A stretch of DNA of 64,000 bases, from NCBI GenBank assembly GCA_004764695.1, contig SMSO01000031.1:6567261-6631260 (forward strand), in the 5' to 3' direction. The notes beneath the pieces were generated by a model that saw only the letters and a program-made list of their open reading frames with translations, was not told the DNA's origin and did not search any database. The position numbers and the translations under genes were made by a program. Positions 22,217 through 34,012 of the stretch are shown here, piece after piece; positions within the stretch are counted from its first letter, which is position 1; the number at the start of each line of letters is the position of its first letter. Origin of the DNA: Schizochytrium sp. TIO01. Its lineage: Eukaryota; Sar; Bigyra; Thraustochytrida; Thraustochytriidae.

Positions 22217-25200
22217 TTAGATATAGTGGCGATCCAAGTTGCCCCAGTTCTTTGTTGGGAGGGCATACTGATGTTGACGCAGGATTGGAATTCGCTCATC
22301 AGGATCCCGTGCGTTGAGAGCGCGTTGCAAAAATGAGGTTCTCTCCATTTCAGCTTTCCTTGCAGCAATTTCTCCCAAGCGTATGGGACGCGGTCTGACT
22401 CCAGCATCAGTGTAGCAAACAGCTTGAGAGCGCTCTTGAATATTTGTTGAATAATGCTGTTTAACCAGATGAAGGGCGCCAAGAATCGATCCCCGATCCA
22501 AGATTCTACCCTGAGCAGCGAGAGGCTTTGTAAGTACTATTTGTTGAGTTTGCAGACGTGGTGGTGCCCCTGTAGCTGCACCCGGATTCTTCACTGCGAG
22601 AGCATCCTCCGCTGGAATAGCATCACGCCCGCGCTGGCCTGTTCGGTCTCGTAGTGGTAGTAACAAATGCTTCTTTTGGTGAGAGTTGTCTTTGCTTTCT
22701 TCGAGAGCTGTAAGGGCAGAAATAGATGGCCTCTGCAAAGGACCCCCTTGCCTCTGCACAAATGTTGGGATAAATATTGTTGAGTGGAGGAACGTATCCG
22801 AGCGAGAAATGTGAGAGTCCTGAGACCGAAATTGGGAACGATAGTCTGATACTTGTGTCATTTCTTTTGCTGCATTTTCATCCAGAGCTTGAAGCATGAT
22901 GCGCGCAACTCGCTTTGTAGATACGGATGAAACCGCCGCCAAAGCAAGAGTATGGGAAGCATCTGCAATCGACATGAACTCTCCAGGTCCCAAACGGGAG
23001 ACTTGATTCCAACGTCGGCCTACAATATCATATTCAAAAACACCAACCTCGCCAGTGATGATGAAATGACACCACGAAGGCTCAAAGAACTCAGCAGCCA
23101 ACGAAAAAACAAAGTCTTTGGGGAAATTAGCATACTCCAAATTATACGCCAGAGGAATAACTGCAATCGGATTACCCAGCCCTCTAGTGCAAGACAATTG
23201 TGCAATTCCCATAATATCTTTAATACGGCGCTGCAACTCAGCCTTAGGTACCCCACATTCCTGATAGGATTCTGCTGGAATAAAAAGGACATCTGTGTCA
23301 CTCATAGCAAGGGCATTATAAACCGCTTGCTTGTATACTTTGCCTTCAGGGTCTAGCAGGGAAAGCTCCCCGAGTGCACCCCCAGCTCCAATAGTTCCCA
23401 TAGATCGCGAACTACTTACAGCAAAACGACGAAATATTGGTCCAAAGCGCTCGGGTACAGATACATGAACCTGCCCACGCAAAATTAGATGGAGTCCAGC
23501 AATTGGCTCTCCTTCTCGCCACAAGGACTGACCAGCTTCAAACTGTGCGAGTTCCGCATATTTAAACAATGATTTTTCCCTACGACTGCCAGCTCCAAGA
23601 GCTAATCGTTTGAGGATCGGGTTGCGGGCAAAAAGACTATGTAATACTTGAAGATCTTCATCTGAGCGTTCGTGCGCAGGTGAGTTGAGAATACCATGAA
23701 TGTGTTTTGCAATTCTACTTGTTAATAGCACAGCTCTTGTGTCCTCACCTGCAGCAGAAAATATAGGTTGGACTTTTCCAGACGTCTGGTCTTGCTTGCC
23801 TCCCTTCTTTTTATTTTTCTTCCTCAATTTTTGAGCTAAGCGTTGACGCTCTTTCAAACGCAAGACAACCTCGCTTACAGAGCCTAGTGTTTCGTGAAGT
23901 ATATCTTGCTTAAGACGCTGGATTGCTACCGGCGTGGGCGGACGACTTGCGACATATTCGCGAGTTTTAGCATAAATATCATTGGGTCTTTCATGTATAT
24001 CCTCATCGTTCATACCCTGATCAAAAGTGCTGACTTCTAAAGGTACGATTTGACGTTCTCGAACTATCTGCGGAGGAGGAACTGCAAAGTCTCGAAGTGC
24101 AAAGGCCTCGTATGCAGACTCGAATGTTGTTCGTTTGGCCTTGGGGGTCTCATTATGGGTCTTATTTATTGCGATCTCATTACCTTCGGGAGACACACTC
24201 AAGTCGATGCTTGTGGCGTAGAGACGGCAATTTAGAAGGTCTAAGCTGAAACAGTGAGCTTGCTCTGTTTTTTGAGCTTCGCTATGCTCAGGAGGTACTG
24301 TGTTCAATGTGATTTCCTGCTTTGCGATATTTGTACATAATTGCGACGCTTGTTCGAGCAAAATGTGTCGCAGGTGGGGAACATGTTCTAGAAATGCCAA
24401 ACGGTGCATGTAGAGACATGTCACTTGAGTTTTGGCGATGATGGTTTCATCAGAGCGACGATCTTGTAAAAGAGCTAACTCCCCCCAAAAGGTGCGTTCA
24501 GGCGATGAACGACCTGATGCTGGCTCGTTATTGCTAACTTCCCCAGTGTCTTTCCCGTTGAGCTGTTCTTTCTCCCCGTATTCTTCTTGCAAGGGCTCTA
24601 AGGTTTCATGTTTGGCGAGTGCAGACCCACGAATAAGAGCGAAAAATACCTCTTCGCGTTCACCACGCGTACAAATAATTTCTCCTGGTTCGAATGTAAT
24701 CGTTCTCATCACATGTAAAACTTGCACGTGTTGCATGGGGTTTAAACCTCTCAGCAATGGTATTTTAGATAAAATACTCACTTCACGAGCCTCACGACGA
24801 AGCTCAAGCACCAAGTTTGGATTAATTGAATTACCGAGCACAGAATCGAATTGCTCCCCATCAAGGAATAAACATAGTGCGTCACCTTCAATGATACGAA
24901 CTGTCTCTACTTGCTCTTCTTCTCCTGTGATAACCACGCGTCCACCATAACAAGCTGGTGCTTGGTCAGCACGAATAATTTTTTCCTGACTATGACGGTC
25001 ATCAGAATTACCTCTCAGTGAAAGCAAAGTCTGGCCTGAGCAGAGTACGATGAGTTGTCGAAGTGCATCGCCTTGTTCCAAGAGTGCAGTACCCTCGGGA
25101 ACGATGGCTACATCCGCTGCTTCAGCGAGCTTGGTACGCAAGCGGATTGGGAGTCTGCGGATGAAATAGACTTGTTCGAGAAGTTTTCTCTTCAATTCAA

Positions 25201-25366
25201 CCCGTTCATGGGCACGCTCACGAGCCGAACCTTTCAAATCTTCGTTCTCTTGCTCACCATCTTGCTCAGGCCCAAGAGGAACTTCAGTTTGCGTCCGTAC
25301 TTCCGCTGCTTCTCGAGCAGCTCGGACAAGACGTGCAACCGTCGAGGCTCGCACAACCGAACCCAT
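22217..25366 (-). CDS. protein with multiple cyclic-nucleotide-binding-like domains (1049 aa)
   Basis: Intronless, with ATG at 25366-25364. At least three, probably four, cNMP-binding beta-barrel domains are seen: about 75-165 (IVPEGTALLEQGDALRQLIV), 198-335 (FEPGEIICTRGEREEVFFAL with GELALLQDRRSDE), 590-725 (FEAGQSLWREGEPIAGLHLI with GELSLLDPEGK) and a divergent one at about 735-850 (FEPSWCHFIITGEVGVFEYD). The phosphate-binding cassette (FGELAL...PRxAT in PKA/PKG) keeps GEL but loses the PR-A-T part. Only the second domain has an arginine near the right place, so ligand binding is doubtful for the others. A Lys-rich linker (about 510-530, KKNKKKGGK) and a charged C-terminal tail follow. No kinase or channel segment is present. 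It may be a regulatory or scaffold protein. Confidence 0.82.
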   Translation of the reverse strand: MGSVVRASTVARLVRAAREAAEVRTQTEVPLGPEQDGEQENEDLKGSARERAHERVELKRKLLEQVYFIRRLPIRLRTKLAEAADVAIVPEGTALLEQGDALRQLIVLCSGQTLLSLRGNSDDRHSQEKIIRADQAPACYGGRVVITGEEEQVETVRIIEGDALCLFLDGEQFDSVLGNSINPNLVLELRREAREVSILSKIPLLRGLNPMQHVQVLHVMRTITFEPGEIICTRGEREEVFFALIRGSALAKHETLEPLQEEYGEKEQLNGKDTGEVSNNEPASGRSSPERTFWGELALLQDRRSDETIIAKTQVTCLYMHRLAFLEHVPHLRHILLEQASQLCTNIAKQEITLNTVPPEHSEAQKTEQAHCFSLDLLNCRLYATSIDLSVSPEGNEIAINKTHNETPKAKRTTFESAYEAFALRDFAVPPPQIVRERQIVPLEVSTFDQGMNDEDIHERPNDIYAKTREYVASRPPTPVAIQRLKQDILHETLGSVSEVVLRLKERQRLAQKLRKKNKKKGGKQDQTSGKVQPIFSAAGEDTRAVLLTSRIAKHIHGILNSPAHERSDEDLQVLHSLFARNPILKRLALGAGSRREKSLFKYAELAQFEAGQSLWREGEPIAGLHLILRGQVHVSVPERFGPIFRRFAVSSSRSMGTIGAGGALGELSLLDPEGKVYKQAVYNALAMSDTDVLFIPAESYQECGVPKAELQRRIKDIMGIAQLSCTRGLGNPIAVIPLAYNLEYANFPKDFVFSLAAEFFEPSWCHFIITGEVGVFEYDIVGRRWNQVSRLGPGEFMSIADASHTLALAAVSSVSTKRVARIMLQALDENAAKEMTQVSDYRSQFRSQDSHISRSDTFLHSTIFIPTFVQRQGGPLQRPSISALTALEESKDNSHQKKHLLLPLRDRTGQRGRDAIPAEDALAVKNPGAATGAPPRLQTQQIVLTKPLAAQGRILDRGSILGALHLVKQHYSTNIQERSQAVCYTDAGVRPRPIRLGEIAARKAEMERTSFLQRALNARDPDERIPILRQHQYALPTKNWGNLDRHYI

Positions 25367-28300
25367 GACCTTTCAGCTTTGTTAGGCCGAAATTATGCAC
25401 AACTCTCAATACTTCATGCAGAGCTACTACTTTCGAAAGTTAATTTTGGACGAGCTGCGTCGCTTTATATTAATACATGAAATGGCAAAATATGAGCAAC
25501 TTAATTGAAGTCCTTGCGAATGTATTCAAGAGAAGCAGCTCATTTGCAAATGAGACAATTGAATATATCAGACTTCACTATATAAAGCGCTCTCAATTAA
25601 CATAAATTATTGTGTCACAGACGCGTTGTTACCCATTTTTATTTTTTCAATTATGAGAACACGGTTGATATGTGCGCATCATTTGCATAATTCTTGGTGT
25701 TTCTGAATATCCAATAGCTTCCTTCTCAGCGTAAAATAGAGACCCCTAGATATTTGTACCCTCTATGCGTCAAAGTATTGAGGGGTGCCTTGTAGATGTC
25801 CATGCTTTTGAATGGCAGGGTTCACAGCAAAGCTTAAGTTCAGAACTTCGTCTCCATAACAAGTTATGATTCGCTTGTAGAAGAGGTGTGCGCCTTCTAT
25901 TCAACGCCTCTATGGTCGCCTCGCAAAGTATTCTATAGAATACACCCCAAAGTTCTCTTCTTTAATCAATATAGGTAGTTAATCGACTGATAGCCGGAGA
26001 AATCATACAAGGGGGGTATATTGTAGTTCTTTCTATTCGGCGCGGAGACGGTCCCACGGTGTGTGTTAGCGGCGACGACATTCATGAACTCAAGCAGATG
26101 TTTCAAAAAATATTGAAGTTATACCTAAGCATCTTAACAACTCCTAGCTCGATTTCTTTATTTGTATTTTTGATAACCTTGACGGAATAATTTCTAACAT
26201 CCAATAAATATCTGCAGAGTAACACCGAGGCATGCCTCGTTCTTCAAAGGCTCTTGATTTGGTCGCCATTTTCGATTTCGCTCTGTCTTTTCTGATTCAT
26301 CACTTCTTCAAATTGTGTTTTTTTTTTGAAATAGATCAACTTCAACGTGAATTCTTTTTATTATTTTATATTCTATGTTTTCCCCCCATGCTTTTTAAAG
26401 TTAAAAGTTAAAAATGAAAATAGAGTTTAATGTATATATTTACTATGATAACAGAAAGAAAGTAAGAAATATCGCATTCGATAATCTTCAAGATATAATA
26501 TCAATTACTATTAGCACCCTACGGATTTTCTTTCACTTCCTTGAAAAAACTAAAATTAAAACATTTTCACAAACGATACTACAGCTACAGAACACGAGCG
26601 CGGCGCGCGCCAAATGTCACGCTTTTGACGGCCTCCTACCGTGTATTTGTTTGATTGTTATCAAAACTGTCACATACTGCAGACCTTGCACGAGTGGTGC
26701 TATTCAAGCTCAACGTCTCGCGCCAGATCTCACAGGAGCCTCTTCGACCCCGCAACGAGTGCCTTGCCTTATCAACGTTGTTTTACTTACTCAACTCCCA
26801 TCACGATGAGCTCGAAGAGAGAAGAATGAAGAAGCAAACCCCTACTACGACCCTACCGTAATCTGTAGGAGTACGCTACTGTGGCTGAGGCAGCCATCTT
26901 GGAGTGTGTGTGCACGCGCTGTCCTTCTCGCACAGCACCGCTGACGGCACCGTTGTTGGACGATCTGCGAAGAGCGCCATTGGCAGGCAGATCCTACTAG
27001 CAGCTGCCTGGGTACCCACCCGCTCAGGGCGCTGAGCAAGAAAGAGAGGACGCGGTTGGTCGCGTTATTTGTTACGGGCTGCGAGACTCTTTTGGCTCGG
27101 TCTCTGGCAGACTGCGTGGGTTTTGGGCTTGCCCATTTTGAGGTTTGGAGCAGGGCAAATACTGCGATTCCTGGATGATCAGTTAAACACAATGAGAACA
27201 CGACGATGGCAGGCAGCTGCAGCTTGGCCCACTCGGGACCTTCACGACCCTCTGGCCTCCAATCTGGAGCAGCTTGAGGGATGGCCAGGTATTCCCTTCT
27301 CTGGCTGGATGAAGATGGGCGTGTAAAGAGCGGTATTTCGCCAGCTCAAGCACCGTTGAGTTGGTAGGACTTTGGGGTGAGTGACGTGTCGGAAGAATGA
27401 AGCGCGTGCAGCGCTTGCGGCGCTTGCAGGTTTTGGAGTTCTGAGAGATTCTCGCGACAAAGTTGTTGTTATTTCTTTCTTGCTACCTACCTATCTATGT
27501 CTTGGCAGCAGTGGATAAATAGAAAGTACGATCACCAGTCAGTCCTTGGTAAGGTTGTTGTCTCCAGCTTGTAAATCTGCCACCTCTCTCGACTGCCTAT
27601 TTGATGGTGAGAGAGGTTTCTGTTTCGAGCCGAGCCCATTTTGGATAAACTCGTGAGCGCATTGCAGCGAGATGATCATCACTTGAATGTCTATTCTATC
27701 TTGAAGCACTACCGCTGCAAATCCTCCCTGCGCTTTTCTGTCAGGCCCCAAGCTGACTAGCTAGTTAGGTATGTAGATAGATTAGCTGTCTACATTGTTC
27801 TTCTCCAGTTCAGCTTGAGCTCCAATTCACTTTCCATAAGTTCGACGGTCGTCCGCTTCTCCAGAACCTTCAAGTTTATCAATTGAACCTGGAGCACTCC
27901 TCGGCCTGGAGCTCACCCACGTCCACGCCATTGTCGCCTTGGTGCCGGTGGAGCAGCTAAGTTCTCGATACGCCCTGGAGCCCAAGGCACGACTGCCGTT
28001 GATGCAGCATAGTTAGTTGTATACTTTTCCAATTGAACTGCGCTTGGGGCAGCTAGCTAGAGACAGCGCGAGTCAGTAATTCGTATGTGCAGGAAGAAGT
28101 GCGCAAGCCCAGATAGATGGAGAAGGAAGGCACTTTTCCTAGAGCGTGAAAACCGGCATCGTGAGCATCGCAGTAAAGTCCATCCACCGCGTTCATGACG
28201 ACCGAGAAGGCCCTGTCAAGATGACGATGGTCTTGCCGAAGAGGTTGGTTCTTGGAGATGAAGGAATGAATGCATATGTAGATTCATAAAAGAGCGACTA

Positions 28301-29731
28301 TGTTCAGAACTCCTACTTACTACCTACCAAGCATTCTGCTAATTCTTTCTTTTTAATTTAAAAACGAGGATGGTTGAAATTGATATTGCAATTGAACGCT
28401 GTTAAAGCTTTTAAAATCAAATACAGTGTTAAATGTCTATCATCGTTGTGACGATGGAAAGCTTTTTTATAAATCTAACTTTTTAAATCATTATTATTAT
28501 ATTATTTTAAAAAAGTATTTTTAAAAAAATAAAAGATGATCGGATGTTGGTTTATAAAGATGGAGCGCAGACGAAAACCCAAGAGGCTCGCAGCTTGGCA
28601 TCTTAAGAGCAGCTTCTGAGTAAGCGAACTCTCTGAATGATCGATGGGCCTGTGCAAATGTGACAACCTCATATTGGAGGCAGGCACGCGAACATCAGCA
28701 AACGACTAGGCGGTCAGCACGGGCACCGCAGCGGGCGCAAGGATCATCGGCGTCGAACAAGAATCCATTTTGGGAAACATTTTTTTAATTTTTTTTTCTC
28801 ATGTACTTTGTGTTGTCTGAGGTACCATTGTTCGTCTGTAAGTAAAAGAGCGATGACATGCACAGATTGCGGCTCCTTTCCACAGTTTGGGCATGCTGAA
28901 GACGTCAATACCGCCCAAGAACGTGAAGCAAAGGTGCTCAGGCTCGCTTATCAACAAAACTGAACACGAACACATGGCTCTGAGTGTGGTCGATTGAATT
29001 ACAGCTTTACAGCTGCAGCTTAAGGGGTTCTTGGGCAGCCTGGTTATCCCCGATATTTATTTGCAAGCAAGACGATCAATCTGTACAGAATATTTGCAGA
29101 CTAGCTAATCTGCTGCCACAGAATGCGCCGCGCAACGAGAGACACGCCTTCAGGCTGGCATGAATTTAAGTGGCCGAGTCTCTGCGGATCCCTTTTATGT
29201 TTGCTCGTGTGACAGGCTTTGCCTCAGTTTTAGAACCCTCGCTCCGTTGCGATTGCCCTTCAGACTTGGCGGAGAACTGAATGCGAGAACCAGAATCTGC
29301 AATGCAGTTGACGAAGAATCAAAACGCACATGCGTCAGTTCTTAAAATTCGTACTCGAGGACGCACCAGAGCACATTTATGCTGGTTACATACATGCGGT
29401 CTGAGCTGCTCTGATGTCCATGAGCTGGTGTTTGCATAGGCAAAGAGCGACGACATCACCGTCAGCGCACGTCTTCTTTCACAACTTGAATTAGCAACAG
29501 TGATTGATGCATTTCGACGTCTTCGTTGGTTTGGCCTTCATCTCCAAGTGACGGGTATCTCCGCGAGTTATGGTGCGCTCGCTATCTGCGACTGTAGCGG
29601 AACAGCGAAGAAGTCCTTCAGAATGCTAACGCGAAGTTTGAGCCATCGGGAAAACTATTTGGAGGCAGAGGAAGCAGGAAGAAAGAAGGCTTTAAAAGCG
29701 TGGCCGATGTTGTGTGCGAAGCGACTGTGTG

Positions 29732-29757
29732 AACAAACAAACAAACAAACAAACAAA
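29732..29757. repeat. (AAAC)n microsatellite
   Basis: About six AAAC units, followed by AATTAATGAAC-like sequence. Confidence 0.9.
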
Positions 29758-30087
29758 GAAATTGATAAACAAATTAATGAACAAATTAATTAATTACTTT
29801 CTGCAGTGGGAAATAGTGCGATGAACAAAGAGCGCAGCACAAGAAGAAGAGCTCTTGCAGATTGCAGACGCTGCTGTGATGAGGCAGAGAGGTTGCAGAA
29901 AAGTGCGACCGTCGGCGCCAAGGATGCTCGTAGAAGAAGGAGGTTTTGTTCTACTCACGCACAGAGCGATCGAATTGCAACCAGCAGCTAATACTACTTT
30001 CGTCGTACATATCGAAAGAATGACCTTTTCTTGTTTTGTTATTTATAACTAAACAACGGAGAACAACATTAAGGTTTCTTAAATCTA

Positions 30088-30143
30088 CGTACTTACTTAC
30101 TTACTTACTTATCAATTTATTTATTTATTTATTTATTTATTAT
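30088..30143. repeat. (ACTT)n then (TTTA)n microsatellites
   Basis: Six ACTT units and, after a short break, about seven TTTA units. Confidence 0.9.
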
Positions 30144-30834
30144 TACACATTTCTTTTTTAATTTCTAATATTTCTTTTTAAGCCAAATAAAGTTCATCGA
30201 CCATTTCACTGTCGAGTTCAATCAAATTCCATTCCTCTTGAGCCTTTGCGGTCGCGCTTGGAGTCGCGGCTGCGGCGTGGCGATACGGAGGTAGCGTGGT
30301 CGCATCGAAACAGGCTCACTGTATCCTGCAGAGGGAGACCTGCCTTTTTCTCGTCGCAGACGGCCTCCGGCGTGGAGCGGTACACTCGATCGAATCGCCC
30401 CATTGGATTTTGTTTGTTTGTTTGCTTTACAAACATATAAATAAATACAAGGCGGCGCGTGCACTCTTCGAGAGGGCGCTGCGAGACTCTTTAGTTTGTA
30501 AAGACGCGGTCTCAAAGCCCATTCTAATACCTGCTTGTGAGGCGCCAGGTCCTGCGACGCCGCAAAGTAACCGGGTCTCCTTTAGGGTCGCTTGTCGGAG
30601 ATAACGCAAGTTTCGACTCCGGCACCCCTTTCCTGAAAATAGAAGGAAACATACAAATATCACATTATTAGCGCCATTGAAGAGATCCTCAGCAAGGGCT
30701 GTTGCTGAAGGCGCCTTACCTCCTGTCGCTCAAGACACGAGCGAAATTCTGTCCTTTTGACAGAAATATATTGTTGATAGAAATTTCATCTAGCCTGCTT
30801 CTTTTAGACGAAAGTTGTTGTCTGGTCTGTGAAA

Positions 30835-33306
30835 ATGCCAGTCTTAGACGAGGCTACAACTGCTGCTCTGCACGAACCTGTGTTCCAAAGCGGAAAGGAG
30901 GACCGCCATAAGAGCCTCTCAGGCCGCCCAAGCAAAGAAGGTCTCCCTCCTGGATGGTACAAAGGTGTAGACCCCAAGTACAAGAGACCGTACTACTTTA
31001 ACAAAAAGACACGTCGAAGCACTTGGACAAAACCGGCCTCAGATGGCCCAATCAGTCTCCTCGGACCTCGAGAGGAGCAGCCCGTGCACGAACCCGATGC
31101 TGAGTCTGGACCGTCCACGGTCTCTAGTATGCACACAAATAACGAGCAACCTCGACTTTCCAAATCTTCCATGACCAAGTCTGAAGGCCATCTACCTTCT
31201 CATCACCCTGCCGCGTCGTCTTCGTCTCCCACTCAATATGAGCGAAATTCACATGAATTTGCCATGACTACCGCCCCGGTGATTGAACCTCCCAAAGTTC
31301 CAACCTCAGCATACTTAGAAAAACGCAGTTCATCAGGTAAATCTCGGGCAACATGGATCGAAGTTTACTCACCGCAACATCGCCGTACATACTTTTTCAA
31401 TCGTCGCACAAAGGAATCTCGTTGGACAAAGCCCCCTGAACTCCTAGATTCTGATCGTGTTCTTGATGTTAGCGAGCATGCTCACCCTCCTGGGCAAGAC
31501 GATAACCACTTGCAGCGGCATAACAGCAACGGCAACAAAAGCATCACCGTCAATGACTGTGACAGAACTTCGACAAGCTCTGGTGGTACAGTTTCGGCTA
31601 CAGGTGAGGTTCCTGCGTTACGCACAGCCTGGAGCGAGATTGAAGAAGCACGGCGGCAACTGCAACAGGAGCGCGAGCAGCATATGATGCGTCTCAAGTC
31701 AGAATGGAAAGTTCTACAATCACAAATCCAAGAACTTCGTGAACTTACCTTGCAATCTAGCTTTGCCCCGGTTTCTCACCCGAAGGACTCCATGGGTTCG
31801 CATGCTGAAATCAGGCCGCAAGAGGAGAAGGAAGATGCTCCATTAAACATTGCTCCTGCCCCATCGACCACGGATGGTGTTTCCTCATCTGCGCCAGCAG
31901 CAGCCTTTGATGGACCGATGGGTTTTGTCATGATGGAACCCCTTGAGACGAAAGATGTACCTTTGGACACAAATCCAGCAGAGTCTGCTAAAAGCTTCAT
32001 GTCTTCTTCCACAGCAGCTTCAGCCGCAACTGGTGCTACTTCTTCCTCACGTCGAGCTTCCGCATTCTTTGGACAAAATGACATGCTTGATGGCCTGCAC
32101 AGTGGTGCTGACGGCGTGAATGGAGCAGGCGGTGGATCTTATACTGCTGGGTTGCTTTCTGAGCTCGAAGAATATGCTGACAGTCTTATGGAGCGTCGAC
32201 AAAGTATTCATCGTCTTCAAGGGCGTGCTCGTGGCTCTTCAGAGGACTCTGACTTTGACAAAGACGCATATATTGCAGAGGTTTTACAGAGCCTGGGTGG
32301 TAACGAAGAACCTTCTCGCTCTTCAGAAAGGAAATTCAGACCTGGTGCCGCTGTTCGTGAGAACGGAGCCAACTCAGACACTGTTATTCCGTACGGCATT
32401 GAAGAAGAAGAAAAAGATGTCGACGAGCAGCTTAAGGGTGTGCAAGCTGAGGCCGAAGCCGTCGATAAGGCTCATAGACAGGTTCGGGAACTTGAGGAAG
32501 GTTGCTACTACAAATTGCTTGAGGTTGAGCCTGATGCTTCCCCAATTCAGCTCAAGAAAGCGTACCACAAGTCAATGATGAAGTATCACCCTGATAAGTT
32601 CCAGGGTAGCGAGGAGGAGAAGGAGGAGGCCCAAAAGCGCTCTGCGCAGATCGGCCAGGCATACCAGTGCCTCTCTGATCCTTGGGAACGTAAGCTCTAT
32701 GATCGCATGGGCTTGCAGCAATACTCTGTACATGCCTCTGTTGTGCAGAGTTTTATCAACTTTATTGTCTCTGGAACCTCAATTCGCAAACATCCTCACT
32801 CTCGAAAGCGCTATGGCTGGAAATTCCTCGACCGCCAATTCGTCCATCGTCGTCAATTCTGGCTCAGCACTGACCATGAATGGCTCAACATTGCCAAAAA
32901 GCGCAACTTGGAACCCTCGGAGGCTGATCTCGAACATATGAAGCGTATTAATGTCAAGGATGTGATCAAGATCACCAAGGGCATTCAGACAGAAACTCTT
33001 GAGGCCACTGGAAAGCACCGCCAAGAACATAGATATCTCAGCATCCATACTAATGAGCGTTCTTATGATCTAGAGGCCCCAGACCATCGCCAGCGAGAGT
33101 TTCTTTTCTCAAGACTCACACTTCTTGTCATCCATTTGCAAAAGAACGAAGAATGGTTCGAACAATTTTATGCTGAACGCAACCCGAAGAAGAAAAAGAC
33201 TCGCAAGCGGCAGAAGAACCACAAGAGCATGGGATCTACGCCTTCTCGCCGTGATTCTGGTGCCCAGGCACAAGGACCTCGTCGTGCGACGGGTTCATGG
33301 AGCTAG
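30835..33306 (+). CDS. WW-WW-coiled-coil-J-domain-PH-like protein (823 aa)
   Basis: Intronless. The ATG at 30835 has a good context (AAAATGCC); the frame is open slightly upstream only from a GTG. Two WW domains: residues 37-67 (LPPGWYKGVDPKYKRPYYFN, then STWTKP) and 172-201 (ATWIEVYSPQHRRTYFFN, then SRWTKPP). Each keeps the second Trp and the Tyr/Phe pair. An acidic/Gln-rich coiled coil lies at about 262-306 (EEARRQLQQEREQ). The J-domain spans about 555-627, with CYYKLLEVEPDA, an intact HPD at 585-587 and SDPWERKLYDRMG. The PH-like C-terminal part (about 633-775: FWLSTDHEWLNIAKK, INVKDVIKITKG) is shared with the gene at 1-652. Expected role: Hsp70 co-chaperone targeted to proline-rich partners through WW and to membranes or proteins through PH. 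The BAG gene 700 bp downstream fits an Hsp70 theme. Confidence 0.9.
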   Translation: MPVLDEATTAALHEPVFQSGKEDRHKSLSGRPSKEGLPPGWYKGVDPKYKRPYYFNKKTRRSTWTKPASDGPISLLGPREEQPVHEPDAESGPSTVSSMHTNNEQPRLSKSSMTKSEGHLPSHHPAASSSSPTQYERNSHEFAMTTAPVIEPPKVPTSAYLEKRSSSGKSRATWIEVYSPQHRRTYFFNRRTKESRWTKPPELLDSDRVLDVSEHAHPPGQDDNHLQRHNSNGNKSITVNDCDRTSTSSGGTVSATGEVPALRTAWSEIEEARRQLQQEREQHMMRLKSEWKVLQSQIQELRELTLQSSFAPVSHPKDSMGSHAEIRPQEEKEDAPLNIAPAPSTTDGVSSSAPAAAFDGPMGFVMMEPLETKDVPLDTNPAESAKSFMSSSTAASAATGATSSSRRASAFFGQNDMLDGLHSGADGVNGAGGGSYTAGLLSELEEYADSLMERRQSIHRLQGRARGSSEDSDFDKDAYIAEVLQSLGGNEEPSRSSERKFRPGAAVRENGANSDTVIPYGIEEEEKDVDEQLKGVQAEAEAVDKAHRQVRELEEGCYYKLLEVEPDASPIQLKKAYHKSMMKYHPDKFQGSEEEKEEAQKRSAQIGQAYQCLSDPWERKLYDRMGLQQYSVHASVVQSFINFIVSGTSIRKHPHSRKRYGWKFLDRQFVHRRQFWLSTDHEWLNIAKKRNLEPSEADLEHMKRINVKDVIKITKGIQTETLEATGKHRQEHRYLSIHTNERSYDLEAPDHRQREFLFSRLTLLVIHLQKNEEWFEQFYAERNPKKKKTRKRQKNHKSMGSTPSRRDSGAQAQGPRRATGSWS

Positions 33307-34012
33307 AGTTTTTCGTAGCATCGCACCTCTTTGCAATTATAAGTTCGAAGCAATGCAAAATTAGGACAACGTGCTTGTACAAGCTTGATTTCGCATTACC
33401 GTGTGTAATCAATCTTACAGCGTAGTCTGCAGAAACTACAGCACATGACATGTATGGCTTGCAAAGACTCATATTCCAAATTGGGAATGCATATGCATGT
33501 CTGCTATCTATACCCTCATAGTTCGCTAGTTTGTCTATTTCATCAAACTGTCACTCATCTGCTTCCTGTCTAAAACAGCTGGCACGACCTTGTGATCTGT
33601 GTATCACAGTTTATACATCTCTGAATACATACTACCTACTACTCTACTATCATATAATTTTCTAATTGTTGAAAATTCTCTTTCTCAAATTTTTGTCAGA
33701 CTCCATGCATGAACTCCTGTTACATGCAAAAACGAATGTATGCTATTTAGATGCAACATTGCTCGCTCCGAAAGGCTATATTTATTTCATTCGAAACTAA
33801 ATTAATCATTTGATAATAATAATAATAATGATAATAATAAATGAAACTAAACGAAACTAAGAAGTTGTGGGTATCCAAAAGCTCAACAAAACTAGTACTC
33901 TAGGAGGCGCTCCCTACAGCTTGCAGAAGGACGCAGCCTTCCGGTGTAAACTTGAGACATTAGCTTGAGCTACGTCACACATTATATTAAACAAAATCTG
34001 AAGAGTGTAGCA
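33307..34012. other. intergenic spacer
   Basis: AT-rich spacer between two plus-strand genes, with an (AAT)n microsatellite at 33812-33840. No gene seen. Confidence 0.5.
33812..33840. repeat. (ATA/AAT)n microsatellite
   Basis: About nine AAT units with one ATG interruption, some 170 bp upstream of the Ubl-BAG start. Confidence 0.9.

Larger units (their letters stand above)
25367..30834. other. 5.5-kb gene-poor region
   Basis: The left 1.3 kb and 28.3-28.8 kb are AT-rich; 26.6-28.2 kb is richer in GC. No frame has a recognisable domain. A 57-codon open stretch at 27843-28016, without an ATG, reads like coding sequence (THVHAIVALVPVEQL) but cannot be assigned. Microsatellites occur at 29732-29757 and 30088-30143. 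The right end is the probable promoter of the WW-J-PH gene. Confidence 0.5.
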
